A stretch of 64,000 nucleotides of DNA from Rhodococcus qingshengii JCM 15477 (GCF_023221595.1 NZ_CP096563.1:4521001-4585000); one strand, 5' to 3'. Positions 10,637-19,669 are shown, counted from the first letter of the stretch. Numbers and translations: made by a program. Notes: generated from the sequence alone by a model not told the origin.

Positions 10637-11671
10637 ATGACGGCCAGCAGCACTCATCGTGAGACCCCGGACCGTAACCTCGCACTCGAATTGGTCCGAG
10701 TCACCGAAGCCGGTGCTATGGCTGCCGGCCGCTGGGTAGGCCGCGGCGACAAGGAAGGCGGCGACGGAGCAGCCGTCGACGCCATGCGTCAGCTCGTCTC
10801 CTCCGTCTCGATGCGCGGCATCGTCGTCATCGGTGAAGGCGAGAAGGACGAAGCGCCGATGCTGTTCAACGGCGAAGAGGTCGGAAACGGCGACGGCCCC
10901 GACTGTGACTTCGCCGTCGACCCGGTCGACGGCACCACCTTGATGTCCAAGGGCATGCCCAACGCAATCTCTGTTCTGGCTGTTGCCGAGCGCGGCGCGA
11001 TGTTCGATCCGTCGGCCGTGTTCTACATGGAGAAGATCGCTGTCGGGCCGGATGCCGCAGATGTCATCGACATCAGCGCACCGATCGCCGAGAACATCAA
11101 GCGCGTGGCCAAGGTCAAGAAGGCGTCGGTCTCCGACATCACGATCTGCATCCTGGACCGCCCGCGTCACAACCAGCTGATCCAGGACGTTCGCGACACC
11201 GGCGCTCGTATCCGTCTGATCTCCGATGGTGACGTTGCCGGCGCGATCGCCGCAGCGCGTCCGGAGTCCGGCACCGACATGCTCGTGGGCATCGGCGGAA
11301 CGCCAGAGGGCATCATCGCCGCAGCAGCCATGCGCTGCATGGGTGGATCGCTGCAGGGCAAGCTGGCCCCCACCGACGACGAAGAGCGTCAGAAGGCCAT
11401 CGACGCCGGTCACGATCTCGATCGGATCCTGTCCACCGAAGATCTCGTCTCGGGCGAGAACGTCTTCTTCTGCGCCACCGGCGTCACCGACGGTGACCTC
11501 CTGCGCGGCGTCCGCTACTACGGCGGCGGCGCCAGCACGCAGTCCATCGTGATGCGTAGCAAGTCCGGCACCGTTCGCATGATCGACGCGTACCACCGTC
11601 TCGAGAAGCTGCGCGAGTACAGCTCCGTCGACTTCGACGGCGAAGAGGGCGCGGTTCCCCCGACGTTCTGA
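10637..11671 (+). CDS. glpX: Fructose-1,6-bisphosphatase class II
   Basis: A 344-residue GlpX-type phosphatase that hydrolyses fructose 1,6-bisphosphate in gluconeogenesis. The metal and phosphate motifs [11 protein letters not shown] and AVDPVDGTT are intact, and the C-terminus contains the conserved [15 protein letters not shown]. An AGGAGG ribosome site lies eight bases before the ATG. In actinobacteria GlpX is usually the main FBPase. It lies upstream of fumC in the same direction with an intervening hairpin. Confidence 0.95.
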   Translation: MTASSTHRETPDRNLALELVRVTEAGAMAAGRWVGRGDKEGGDGAAVDAMRQLVSSVSMRGIVVIGEGEKDEAPMLFNGEEVGNGDGPDCDFAVDPVDGTTLMSKGMPNAISVLAVAERGAMFDPSAVFYMEKIAVGPDAADVIDISAPIAENIKRVAKVKKASVSDITICILDRPRHNQLIQDVRDTGARIRLISDGDVAGAIAAARPESGTDMLVGIGGTPEGIIAAAAMRCMGGSLQGKLAPTDDEERQKAIDAGHDLDRILSTEDLVSGENVFFCATGVTDGDLLRGVRYYGGGASTQSIVMRSKSGTVRMIDAYHRLEKLREYSSVDFDGEEGAVPPTF

Positions 11672-11680
11672 TGGGCTCCG

Positions 11681-11728
11681 CCCCGTGAGTGGTTAGGGAG
11701 TCCCTGCATTCCTCAACCGCTCACGGGG
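11681..11728 (+). terminator. Hairpin in the glpX-fumC spacer without a U-tract
   Basis: CCCCGTGAG at 11681-11689 pairs with CTCACGGGG at 11720-11728, and inner bases extend the stem with mismatches. No run of T follows, so termination would be inefficient. It may act as a partial terminator or 3'-end stabiliser between two codirectional genes. Confidence 0.5.
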
Positions 11729-11772
11729 GACGTAGTCCCCTACCCGCTCTCGAAAAGTGGCAATGTGGAGCC

Positions 11773-13176
11773 ATGACGGAGAGCAACGATCAACAGTTCC
11801 GAATCGAACACGACACCATGGGCGAAGTTCGGGTGCCCATCGACGCACTGTGGCGAGCACAGACCCAGCGTGCAGTCGAGAACTTCCCGATCAGCGGGCG
11901 CCCGCTCGAGCGCACCCAGATCCGCGCAATGGGCTTGCTGAAAGCAGCGTGTGCGCAGGTCAACAAGGACCTCGGACTCCTCGACGCGGACAAGGCCGAC
12001 GCAATCATCGCCGCCGCGAACGAGATCGCCGAAGGCAAGCACGACGATCAGTTCCCCATCGACGTCTTCCAGACCGGCTCGGGAACCAGTTCGAACATGA
12101 ACGCCAACGAGGTCATCGCATCCATCGCGAAGGCCGCCGGTGTGGACGTACATCCCAATGATCACGTCAACATGTCGCAGTCCTCCAACGACACCTTCCC
12201 CACCGCCACGCATGTCGCAGCTACCGAAGCAGCGGTCACCGATCTTGTTCCGGCACTGGAACATCTGCATGCTGCGCTTGCCACGAAGGCGACCGAGTGG
12301 AAGACCGTCGTCAAATCCGGGCGCACCCATCTGATGGACGCTGTGCCGGTCACGCTCGGTCAGGAGTTCGGCGGCTACGCACGTCAGATCGAGGCCGGCA
12401 TCGAGCGCGTCAACGCAACACTCCCCCGCCTCGGCGAGCTGCCGATCGGCGGAACAGCAGTCGGCACCGGTCTCAATGCTCCGGATGGATTCGGCCCCAA
12501 AGTTGTTGCCGAACTGGTCAAGTCGACCGGCGTCGACGCGCTGACTCCGGCGAAGAACAGCTTCGAAGCGCAGGCCGCGCGTGACGGACTGGTCGAGGCA
12601 TCGGGCGCGCTGCGGACCATCGCCGTCTCACTGACGAAGATTGCCAACGACATTCGGTGGATGGGATCGGGTCCGCTGACCGGGCTCGGCGAGATCGCAC
12701 TCCCCGATCTGCAGCCGGGTAGCTCGATCATGCCCGGAAAGGTGAACCCGGTCCTGCCCGAGGCAACTACTCAGGTTGCGGCTCAGGTGATCGGAAACGA
12801 CGCCGCCATCGCGTGGGGTGGCGCAGCCGGAGCTTTCGAACTCAACGTCTACATCCCGGTCATGGCTCGCAACCTGCTGGAGTCGTTCACCTTACTGGCC
12901 AACGTCTCTCGACTGTTCGCCGACAAGTGCGTGAGCGGACTGGTCGCGCACGAGGAGCACCTCAAGACACTCGCCGAATCGTCGCCGTCGATCGTGACGC
13001 CCCTCAACTCGGCAATCGGTTACGAGGAAGCCGCAGCCGTCGCGAAGCAGGCACTCAAGGAGAAGAAGACGATCCGTCAGGTCGTCATCGAGCGCGGACT
13101 CGTCCCGGACAAGCTGAGCGAGGAAGAACTCGACAAGCGTCTCGACGTTCTGGCGATGGCGAAGGTCAAGGACTGA
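11773..13176 (+). CDS. fumC: Class II fumarate hydratase
   Basis: A 467-residue FumC, the iron-independent TCA-cycle fumarase that interconverts fumarate and malate. The superfamily signature [11 protein letters not shown], which carries the catalytic serine loop, is present, as are the substrate segments [11 protein letters not shown] and [13 protein letters not shown]. The start is ATG 11773 ([15 protein letters not shown]). The frame is open 28 codons further upstream, but those overlap the glpX-fumC hairpin. M. tuberculosis has fum and glpX adjacent as well. Confidence 0.96.
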   Translation: MTESNDQQFRIEHDTMGEVRVPIDALWRAQTQRAVENFPISGRPLERTQIRAMGLLKAACAQVNKDLGLLDADKADAIIAAANEIAEGKHDDQFPIDVFQTGSGTSSNMNANEVIASIAKAAGVDVHPNDHVNMSQSSNDTFPTATHVAATEAAVTDLVPALEHLHAALATKATEWKTVVKSGRTHLMDAVPVTLGQEFGGYARQIEAGIERVNATLPRLGELPIGGTAVGTGLNAPDGFGPKVVAELVKSTGVDALTPAKNSFEAQAARDGLVEASGALRTIAVSLTKIANDIRWMGSGPLTGLGEIALPDLQPGSSIMPGKVNPVLPEATTQVAAQVIGNDAAIAWGGAAGAFELNVYIPVMARNLLESFTLLANVSRLFADKCVSGLVAHEEHLKTLAESSPSIVTPLNSAIGYEEAAAVAKQALKEKKTIRQVVIERGLVPDKLSEEELDKRLDVLAMAKVKD

Positions 13177-13188
13177 ACAAACAACAGA

Positions 13189-13217
13189 GTGGCGGTTTCC
13201 ACTTCGGAAACCGCCAC
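13189..13217. terminator. Bidirectional hairpin between fumC and the convergent reductase
   Basis: A perfect 12-bp stem (GTGGCGGTTTCC with its complement) closes a 5-base loop. It sits between the fumC stop (13176) and the stop of the convergent gene (13226). T-runs are short, so the strength is uncertain. Confidence 0.75.
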
Positions 13218-13225
13218 CCTTGCAC

Positions 13226-13897
13226 TCACACCGCAGCGGTTGCCCGCCACTCGTCGGTGCGATCGGGGCTCGCCTCGGCCAATGCCTTCAACGTCGCTTC
13301 TCGATCGAAGTCCTTGCCGTACACCGGAGTTCCCGGCTGCTGACGCCAGGAATCGTCGATCGTTCCCGCATCGACGGGATCGAAGCCCAACTGATTGATC
13401 AGATCGAAGACGACCTGCTTGTTCGCGTCGTCGTCGCCGGCGATGGGTAGCGCAATGCGCCCCTCTGCACCTTCGGGAAGCCCCTTCTCGAGGAGATGCT
13501 TCCACCAGATTCCGTTGAACGCCTTAAATACCGGAACACCCAGGTGCTCCTGCACCCATCCGCTTTCGGTCTGCCCGTCCTCGATGGCCGAGATCAGACC
13601 GTCACGCTGTTGCGGGTAGTAGTTGTTGGTCTCGATGACCGGGGCACCTGCGACCGCACCGCTGAGAATCCCCGCCGGTAGATCAACCACGTTCTTCTGC
13701 GGAATGCTCACGATGACCAGCTCGGCACCCTCGGCGGCCTCGGTGCTGCGGACTGCCTTCGCACCCGTCTCGGCTTCCAGTTCTGCAAGCGTGTCCGGTG
13801 TCCGCGAGTTCGAGACGCGCACGTCGTGACCGAGCGCAGCGAGCCTACGTGTGAGCGTGCCACCGATCTGACCGGCTCCGATGATTCCGATGCGCAT
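13226..13897 (-). CDS. NADPH-dependent F420 reductase-like oxidoreductase
   Basis: A 223-residue Rossmann protein of the F420-oxidoreductase/NADP-binding family (PF03807). The N-terminal motif GAGQIGG (residues 7-13) binds the dinucleotide, and the following SNSR suggests preference for NADP(H). The middle helix-strand pattern (VIVSIPQKNVV) is typical. Members reduce NADP+ with F420H2 or are uncharacterised relatives, so the exact cofactor pair is inferred. The ATG at 13897 has an AAGGAG site just upstream; 16 open codons before it are not needed. The next gene on the strand, at 14005, encodes another possible F420 enzyme. Confidence 0.75.
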   Translation of the reverse strand: MRIGIIGAGQIGGTLTRRLAALGHDVRVSNSRTPDTLAELEAETGAKAVRSTEAAEGAELVIVSIPQKNVVDLPAGILSGAVAGAPVIETNNYYPQQRDGLISAIEDGQTESGWVQEHLGVPVFKAFNGIWWKHLLEKGLPEGAEGRIALPIAGDDDANKQVVFDLINQLGFDPVDAGTIDDSWRQQPGTPVYGKDFDREATLKALAEASPDRTDEWRATAAV

Positions 13898-14004
13898 GAT
13901 CCTGCTCCTTCGTCGTGTGGAGTGGCGATCGCGCCACCGCTGCATTCGTCAACGACGAGAACGCACCGGGTCATTCCGCACCGGCCATTTCAACTCCCGT
14001 TGAT

Positions 14005-14460
14005 TCAATCGGTTGACGAATCGAGTGCGAGTTTGATGCGAACACTGACCGGGTCGGTCTGCAATCCGCGAAAGGCAGAGGCCGTCAGCGCCGATCTGAT
14101 CTTCCCCGACGCAAATGTCTTCACCCGCGCCGGCACGTCGTCGTCCGGCATGATCTGGGCCTGTCCGTCCACCCACTCGCCGCGGCGACGGATCCGAACC
14201 TTCGGCGTCGCAGAGATATTGGCACCCCACCCCGTGCCGGTGCCATGCTGCGCAATGACCCACGCCTCGTCACCGTCGTAGGTGATCGCAACGGGCACTC
14301 GGCGGGTCAGACCGGTTCGGCGTCCAACCGTCTCGATCTCGGTCATCAACGACGGCATCAAACCGATCCGATTCAATCCGGTGACCAGCGGATTGGCGAA
14401 ATACTTCCCGACTGCGACTTCGATTCTTCGTTTTCGTGCAACTGACGTCGGTACCGGCAT
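14005..14460 (-). CDS. Deazaflavin (F420)-dependent nitroreductase family protein
   Basis: A 151-residue protein with the fold pattern of the Ddn/PF04075 family (split beta-barrel flavin/deazaflavin binding). Supporting segments are TVGRRTGLTRRVPVAITYDGD and GANISATPKVRIRRRG, which resemble the family's G-R-x-S/T-G and NP-x-V motifs. Mycobacterial relatives use F420H2 to reduce quinones or nitro-prodrugs. The physiological substrate here is unknown. A GAGAGGAA site precedes the ATG. It is followed on the same strand by the F420-reductase-like gene after about 107 bp. Confidence 0.72.
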   Translation of the reverse strand: MPVPTSVARKRRIEVAVGKYFANPLVTGLNRIGLMPSLMTEIETVGRRTGLTRRVPVAITYDGDEAWVIAQHGTGTGWGANISATPKVRIRRRGEWVDGQAQIMPDDDVPARVKTFASGKIRSALTASAFRGLQTDPVSVRIKLALDSSTD

Positions 14461-14800
14461 GTCGTTTCCTCTCCTCCGAAGCTAGTGCTCGAAGCAACAG
14501 CTCTATACCGCACGATATAACCACTGTTCGGGCAGTTTTGCCACCAAGAATCTCCGTCGATACCCACCACCTGCACACAACACTTGACTGTGTCTGTCGG
14601 TTACATCTAGTCTCAGATTCGTTCCTATACCGATCGACATACTGGGAGGCAGTGATGAACACACCTCGAGACGCCTTGTTGCCATGACCGGCCCGCAGAC
14701 GCGTTGTCCGATCGCCGCAGCGCGTCGCAAGTGGGGAGTACCAAGAGAATCAGCGGCACCAGATGATTCGAACAGCACTGCGATTGCATACGATGGCGGG
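14461..14800. promoter_or_regulatory. 340-bp divergent control region, nitroreductase / TetR
   Basis: No full-length gene lies here. On the plus strand a promoter-like pair TTGACT (about 14583-14588) and TCTAGT, 16 bases apart, precedes a 10-codon reading frame at 14655-14687. A second TACGAT -10-like box (14789-14794) ends six bases before the TetR ATG at 14801, which would give a leaderless message. The nitroreductase promoter must also lie here on the minus strand. Confidence 0.45.
14655..14687 (+). CDS. 10-residue upstream reading frame before the TetR gene
   Basis: The frame encodes MNTPRDALLP and is preceded by a strong GGGAGG ribosome site eight bases before its ATG. Its stop overlaps (ATGA, 14684-14687) an ATG that is in frame with the TetR gene and would add 39 residues to it. 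It is either a regulatory leader peptide or the relic of a former gene start. Expression is not shown. Confidence 0.35.
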   Translation: MNTPRDALLP

Positions 14801-15367
14801 ATGGCCGACTCCGATTCCCGCACTCTGATGCTGGTCGGCGCCATCAATGCCTTCCGTGAACACGGGATCGCGACGACCTCGCTCACCGAGATCGTCGAAC
14901 GCTCGGGAGCTCCCCGCGGGTCGGTGTACCACTACTTTCCCGAGGGCAAAGGACAGCTGGCCGGCGAAGCAGTTGCCTACTTCGGCCGGGGCGTCAGTGC
15001 CGCCATCAGTTCGATGATCGCTCAGTCTTCCCCACCGGAGATCATCGACGCGGTTGTCACGATATTTCGAAACAGCTTGGTAGAGAGCGATTTCACCTCC
15101 TCCTGTCCGGTCGCAGCCGCGGCAGTGGAGGGCGCGTCGACGCCGGCGGCATTAACTGCTGCGGGCGAATCCTTCACCTCGTGGGAATCGCTACTCACAT
15201 CGTTCTTCTGGCAGCAGGGACAGCCGTCCGAGACTGCAGCACAATGGGCAACCGTCGTGATCGCGTCAATCGAAGGCGCGACGCTGATGGCAAAAGCTCA
15301 GCACACCACGGCGCCTCTCGATCGCATCGGCGCTCACCTCAAGGCTCTGGTCTCGGCCCCGAGCTGA
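14801..15367 (+). CDS. TetR family transcriptional regulator (LmrA/YxaF type)
   Basis: A 188-residue repressor. The helix-turn-helix is at about residues 12-55 (AFREHGIATTSLTEIVERSG, then GSVYHYFPEGKGQL). The GxVYHYFP pattern and the C-terminal part match LmrA/YxaF-type regulators, which usually sense drugs or aromatics. ATG 14801 is taken as the start because the DNA-binding domain begins normally there; an in-frame ATG at 14684 would add a 39-residue extension. It lies 61 bp upstream of an MFS exporter gene in the same orientation, the usual pump-repressor arrangement. Confidence 0.85.
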   Translation: MADSDSRTLMLVGAINAFREHGIATTSLTEIVERSGAPRGSVYHYFPEGKGQLAGEAVAYFGRGVSAAISSMIAQSSPPEIIDAVVTIFRNSLVESDFTSSCPVAAAAVEGASTPAALTAAGESFTSWESLLTSFFWQQGQPSETAAQWATVVIASIEGATLMAKAQHTTAPLDRIGAHLKALVSAPS

Positions 15368-15428
15368 CCAACCCTCTTTCTTCCAACCGCTGCTGCCGTC
15401 CGCGCAGGAGCAGAGATGGCGTACAAAC

Positions 15429-17036
15429 ATGTCTCACACACTTGCACCGGTGCCCTCGGCGCCCATGATGACCAAGTCCCGTCGATTCACTGCGCTGATC
15501 TTCATCTGCCTCGCCGAACTCCTTGTCGTGCTGGACAACACAGTGGTCAACGTCGCACTGCCGACGATGAGCGTCGACTTGTTCGCCAGCGTCAGCGACC
15601 TGCAGTGGATCGTCGACGCGTACACGTTGACCTTCGCCGGGTTCCTACTCACTTTCGGCCACCTGGGTGACCGCTTCGGACGCCGCCGAGTGATGATCAT
15701 CGGCTTGATCGGCGTCGGTGCGATGTCGCTCGTCGGCGCTTTGGCTTCCAACCTCGAACAGGTGATCATGGCGCGAGCCGCCATGGGTGTCTTTGCCGCA
15801 GCTGTCTTTCCGGCTACGTTGGCCATGATCACCAACATCTTCACCGACGCCAGAGAACGAGCCATCGCCATCGCGGCCTGGACCGCAATGGCCGGCTTCG
15901 CGATTGCCATCGGCCCGACTGCGGGCGGCTGGCTTCTCGAGCACTTCTCCTGGCACTCGGTGTTCTGGATGAACGTTCCGGCAGCACTGTTGGTCATCGT
16001 GGGTGTGCTGCTGGTTGTTCCGGAATCGAAGGCGCTCCACGTCGGCCGATTCGATTTCGTCGGAACAATCTTGTCGCTACTCGGCATCGTCATTCTGGTG
16101 TGGACCATCATCGACGCACCACATCGCGGATGGGTGTCGACATTCAGCATCACGGGATACCTCTCTGCGACAGTGTTTTTGGCCGCATTCGTCGCATGGG
16201 AACTGCGCACCGACGCGCCGATCCTGAACATGAATCTCTTCCGAATCCGGCGGTTTTCTTTCCCCGCCTTGGCTATTGCTGTCAGCTACTTCAGCATGTT
16301 CGGATTCTTGTTCCTGATCACGCAGTACTTCCAGGGCGTTCGGGAGTACTCGCCGCTCGAATTCGGCATCCACTCTTTGCCTTTCGCTGCAGCTGTCGCC
16401 GTGGGCGCCCCAGTCGCCACCTTGGCGGCACAGAAACTCGGCACGACTGCAGTGATGGTGTTCGGCCTCCTGGTACTCAGCGGCGGGATGTTCCTGGCGG
16501 GTCGGACGACCGTCGAGACGCCCTACCTCGGACCCGTCGTGATCTCGATGGTCCTCATGGGTCTGGGCCTCGCAATTGTCCAGGGACCGGCGACCGACTC
16601 CATCATGTCCTCGGTGCCCCTCGACGAAGCGGGCGCAGGTTCGGCAGTCAACGACACGACGCGTGAGCTCGGCGGGACCCTGGGTGTCGCCGTCATCGGT
16701 TCGATCGTCGCCTCGTACTACACGTCCAAGGTGGCTCCGATCGTCGACGCCATTCCCGACGCCGTGATGTCGGCGCAGGAGAAAGGCTTCGCTCGTGAGT
16801 CCGTGCTCAGCGTCATCGAAATCCGCTCCCGCGACATCAGTCCGCTCTTCGAGCAGCAGAAGGACAGTCTGATCTACACGATGAAGACCGCATGCCTGGA
16901 AGGCTTCGCCATCGCGTCGTACTTCACGGTCGGAGCAGCATTGATCACCGCTCTGCTGGTCGCGTTGTTGCTCCCTTGGAAGCCGGTCACGGAAGGCTCC
17001 ATTCTCGGCAGTCTGACAACCAACACCCCGAAGTAG
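15429..17036 (+). CDS. MFS drug efflux transporter, DHA2 (14-TM) family
   Basis: A 535-residue transporter with about 14 membrane segments. Family motifs are visible: motif A-like GHLGDRFGRRR after TM2, the segment ELLVVLDNTVVNVALP in TM1 (motif D1 of 14-TM exporters), and a Gly/Pro-rich motif C in TM5. It probably exports drugs or amphiphiles in exchange for protons. It follows the TetR gene and is likely its target. The best ribosome site (AGGAG, 15406-15410) is 18 bases from this ATG but only five from an out-of-frame ATG at 15416. An in-frame ATG at 15465 is an alternative start. Confidence 0.9.
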   Translation: MSHTLAPVPSAPMMTKSRRFTALIFICLAELLVVLDNTVVNVALPTMSVDLFASVSDLQWIVDAYTLTFAGFLLTFGHLGDRFGRRRVMIIGLIGVGAMSLVGALASNLEQVIMARAAMGVFAAAVFPATLAMITNIFTDARERAIAIAAWTAMAGFAIAIGPTAGGWLLEHFSWHSVFWMNVPAALLVIVGVLLVVPESKALHVGRFDFVGTILSLLGIVILVWTIIDAPHRGWVSTFSITGYLSATVFLAAFVAWELRTDAPILNMNLFRIRRFSFPALAIAVSYFSMFGFLFLITQYFQGVREYSPLEFGIHSLPFAAAVAVGAPVATLAAQKLGTTAVMVFGLLVLSGGMFLAGRTTVETPYLGPVVISMVLMGLGLAIVQGPATDSIMSSVPLDEAGAGSAVNDTTRELGGTLGVAVIGSIVASYYTSKVAPIVDAIPDAVMSAQEKGFARESVLSVIEIRSRDISPLFEQQKDSLIYTMKTACLEGFAIASYFTVGAALITALLVALLLPWKPVTEGSILGSLTTNTPK

Positions 17037-17133
17037 CTACAAGGTTTCCCGATTTGTCCCAATATCAGCCCGCCGTTCCCCGATACTGGATTGACCGAGT
17101 GGTACCGACGACAACCCTGCTAGGGAGAATCTC

Positions 17134-18747
17134 GTGTCCATCACCAGTAGAAACAGCTCGCGACTGTCGGCAGCGGCGGTTCCGGTAGTACTGACGGTCG
17201 CCCTGCTCGCCGGATGCTCGTCCGATTCAGACACCACCTCGGCGCCCGGGCCGGTCGTCAGCGACGCCAGCCCGGGTCTCGACGCCGGGGTGCCGATCCC
17301 GGACGGGCAAATCGACGACGCGGTCGGGAAGCTCGACGGCCTCGCGAACGACCTCATGGCAAGTTCCGGTGTTCCCGGCATGGCGGTGGCCGTGGTGCAC
17401 GGAGGTAAGACTGTGTACGCAAAGGGATTCGGGGTTCGCGAGTTGGGTAAGAGCGCCACCGTCGATGCCGACACCGTGTTCCAACTGGCATCGGTGTCGA
17501 AATCGGTCGGGGCCACGGTGGTCGCCCACGAAGTCGGAATCGGGACCGTCGACTGGGACACTCCGGTGATCTCGAAACTGCCGGGGTTTGCGCTTGCCGA
17601 TCCGTGGGTGACCGACCACCTCACGATCTCCGATCTCTACACGCATCGGTCGGGGTTACCGGACCACGCCGGCGACGGGCTGGAGGACCTGGGCTACAAC
17701 CGGGCCCAGGTGCTCGAAAAACTTCGCCAACTTCCGCTCAATCCATTCCGAATCACATACGAGTACACGAACTTCGGCGTCACTGCCGGTGCGGAGGCCG
17801 TTGCAGCCGCGGCGGGCACCGATTGGGAAACGCTGTCGCAGAACACGATCTACGGTCCGCTCGGTATGACATCGACGTCTTCGCGGTTCGCCGATTACCA
17901 AGCCCGAGAAAATCGAACAGTCGGCCATATCCTCGAAGACGGAAAGTACAAGGTAGGGCCGGTTCGGGACGCCGATGCCCAATCCCCCGCCGGTGGAGTC
18001 AGCTCCTCGGTGAACGACATGGCCAAGTGGTTGGACATGGTGCTGTCTGGCGGTCGGTATCAGGGGCAGCAGGTCGTTCAGACGGATGCGCTCGTGCCCG
18101 CAGTCAACCCGGAAATCGTCTCGCGCCATGCGCAGGAAATCGGGGAACGTTCCGGCTTCTACGGCTACGGGTTCAACGTTTCCGACAGCGCGGCAGGCCG
18201 TGTGACCGCCAGCCACTCCGGCGCCTTCCTGCTCGGTGCCGGGACCAATTTCGTGACGATTCCCTCCGCTGACGTCGGCATAGTCGTTCTGACCAACGGC
18301 ACGCCCACCGGCGTCGCAGAGACTTTGACCGCCGAATTCGCCGATCTGGTGCAGTTCGGGAAGATCACCCGCGAGTGGCGCCCGCTGTACGAAGCGTCCT
18401 TTGCCTCACAAGCCGACCCTGAGGGCGAACTTGCCGGGAAGACGCCGCCGGCCTCCCCCGCTCCCGCGCCACCGACAGACCAATTGACCGGCGACTACGG
18501 CAATCCGTACTGGGGTCCCGCGCTCGTGACGCAGCAGAACGGTGCGCTGACCTTGACCATGGGTCCCGCGGCCGCGACGTACCCTCTGACCCACTGGGAC
18601 GGAAACACCTTCACGTTCCCGCTCAGCGGCGAGAACGCACCGGCCGGGACGGTCTCGAAGGCCACCTTCGACGGAAACTCGCTAACCTTGGAGTACTTCG
18701 ATCACGATCATCTCGGTACCTTCATCCGGGCAACACCGGCCGAATAG
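17134..18747 (+). CDS. Beta-lactamase-like serine hydrolase, lipoprotein
   Basis: A 537-residue secreted serine hydrolase of the class C beta-lactamase/esterase family. A signal sequence ends in the lipobox LLAGC with Cys28, so it should be lipid-anchored outside the membrane. The catalytic SxxK is S120-V-S-K123, the YxN motif is Y211-T-N213, and a downstream HSG replaces KTG. This combination is typical of EstB/D-aminopeptidase relatives rather than true beta-lactamases. A second C-terminal beta domain (about 430-537) follows a Pro/Ala linker. The substrate is unknown. The start is GTG or a near equivalent after an AGGGAG site. It is 17 bp upstream of the next gene. Confidence 0.88.
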   Translation: MSITSRNSSRLSAAAVPVVLTVALLAGCSSDSDTTSAPGPVVSDASPGLDAGVPIPDGQIDDAVGKLDGLANDLMASSGVPGMAVAVVHGGKTVYAKGFGVRELGKSATVDADTVFQLASVSKSVGATVVAHEVGIGTVDWDTPVISKLPGFALADPWVTDHLTISDLYTHRSGLPDHAGDGLEDLGYNRAQVLEKLRQLPLNPFRITYEYTNFGVTAGAEAVAAAAGTDWETLSQNTIYGPLGMTSTSSRFADYQARENRTVGHILEDGKYKVGPVRDADAQSPAGGVSSSVNDMAKWLDMVLSGGRYQGQQVVQTDALVPAVNPEIVSRHAQEIGERSGFYGYGFNVSDSAAGRVTASHSGAFLLGAGTNFVTIPSADVGIVVLTNGTPTGVAETLTAEFADLVQFGKITREWRPLYEASFASQADPEGELAGKTPPASPAPAPPTDQLTGDYGNPYWGPALVTQQNGALTLTMGPAAATYPLTHWDGNTFTFPLSGENAPAGTVSKATFDGNSLTLEYFDHDHLGTFIRATPAE

Positions 18748-18764
18748 TCAGCCAAGGACACCCC

Positions 18765-19190
18765 ATGAGTAGTTCGACAGCCACGGTGAACGCAATGTTC
18801 GCGGCCCTCACCGATTTCGACGTGGACGCCGCAGCCGAATTGATGACAGACGACATCGTCTGGCAGAACGTCTCGCTCCCCACCCTGCGAGGCAAGAAGA
18901 CCGTCGTGCGAGCGCTTCGTCTGGTCACCAAGCCTTCACTGAAATTCGAGGCGGAGATGCACCACATCGTCGGCGACGAGTCCACGGTGCTCACCGAACG
19001 CACCGACATCCTCACTGTCGGACCGTTGCGCATCGAGTTCTGGGTATGCGGAACTTTCGAACTGCGCGACGGCAAGGTCTGCGTCTGGCGGGACTACTTC
19101 AGTCTGCGAGACGTCGCGTGGGGCGTGGTAACCGCGGTCGGCCGCGCAGTCGTCGGGACCGGGACACGAAGTAGGCTTGCTCCGGCCTGA
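18765..19190 (+). CDS. Limonene-1,2-epoxide hydrolase-fold protein
   Basis: A 141-residue SnoaL/NTF2-fold protein resembling limonene-1,2-epoxide hydrolase (LEH) of R. erythropolis. The LEH catalytic set Arg-x-Asp and Asp is matched by R79-x-D81 (LTERTDIL) and D110 (WRDYFSLRD). N35 aligns with the water-binding Asn, but the LEH Tyr beside it is Trp33 here. It may therefore hydrate an epoxide by the single-step LEH mechanism, substrate unknown. It starts 17 bp after the beta-lactamase-like gene and precedes a PcaC-like gene, so the three may be cotranscribed. Confidence 0.78.
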   Translation: MSSSTATVNAMFAALTDFDVDAAAELMTDDIVWQNVSLPTLRGKKTVVRALRLVTKPSLKFEAEMHHIVGDESTVLTERTDILTVGPLRIEFWVCGTFELRDGKVCVWRDYFSLRDVAWGVVTAVGRAVVGTGTRSRLAPA

Positions 19191-19220
19191 AATCACCTGC
19201 CGAAAGCGAGCGAACCTGCC

Positions 19221-19625
19221 ATGTCCGAAAACACCACGCCTGACTCCTTCGACGCCGGATTGGCTGTGCGCACCGAAGTCATGGGGGCCGATTTCGTCGA
19301 CGCCGCCTTCGAGCGCACCCGGGGAACGGACAGCGAAGAACTGCAGAACTTCGTGACGGCCAACGTCTGGGGTTCGGTATGGACGCGTCCCGGTCTCGAT
19401 CGACGCAGCCGCAGCCTGATCAATCTGGGAATGCTGATCGCCCTGCGCGCGGAGAACGAACTGAAAGGCCACGTCCGCGGCGCGTTGCGAAATGGCTTGA
19501 CGCGCACCGAGATCGTCGAAACCGTGATACATGCCAGCGCGTACTGCGGCGCCCCGGCCGGACTCGCCGCGATGCGCGTGGTCCAGGAAGTCCTCAACGC
19601 AGAATTGGGACCGCTGGAGAACTGA
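19221..19625 (+). CDS. PcaC-like carboxymuconolactone decarboxylase family protein
   Basis: A 134-residue protein of the CMD family. It aligns along its length with 4-carboxymuconolactone decarboxylase (PcaC) of the beta-ketoadipate pathway: WGSVWTRPGLDRRSRSLINL, the central E-L-x-x-H-x-R-G-A-x-x-N-G, and the C-terminal HASAYCGAPAG. It lacks the CxxC of AhpD-type peroxidases. No other protocatechuate-pathway gene is nearby, so an orphan PcaC paralogue or a related decarboxylase or peroxidase is possible. It is followed by a strong terminator. Confidence 0.8.
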   Translation: MSENTTPDSFDAGLAVRTEVMGADFVDAAFERTRGTDSEELQNFVTANVWGSVWTRPGLDRRSRSLINLGMLIALRAENELKGHVRGALRNGLTRTEIVETVIHASAYCGAPAGLAAMRVVQEVLNAELGPLEN

Positions 19626-19628
19626 GCT

Positions 19629-19662
19629 TCTCCCCGCGCGGCACGAGTGCCGCACGGGGAGA
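19629..19662 (+). terminator. Intrinsic hairpin between pcaC-like gene and convergent phoH2
   Basis: A 15-bp stem with one mismatch (TCTCCCCG...CGGGGAGA) closes a 4-base loop. It sits four bases after the plus-strand stop and seven before the phoH2 stop, so it can serve both strands. Confidence 0.85.
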
Positions 19663-19669
19663 ACAATTC

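Noticed and set aside
9887..11596. Long minus-strand open frame across glpX
   Set aside because: Only its 3' part (9887-10456) encodes the DUF4245 protein; the rest mirrors glpX codons and has no family sense.
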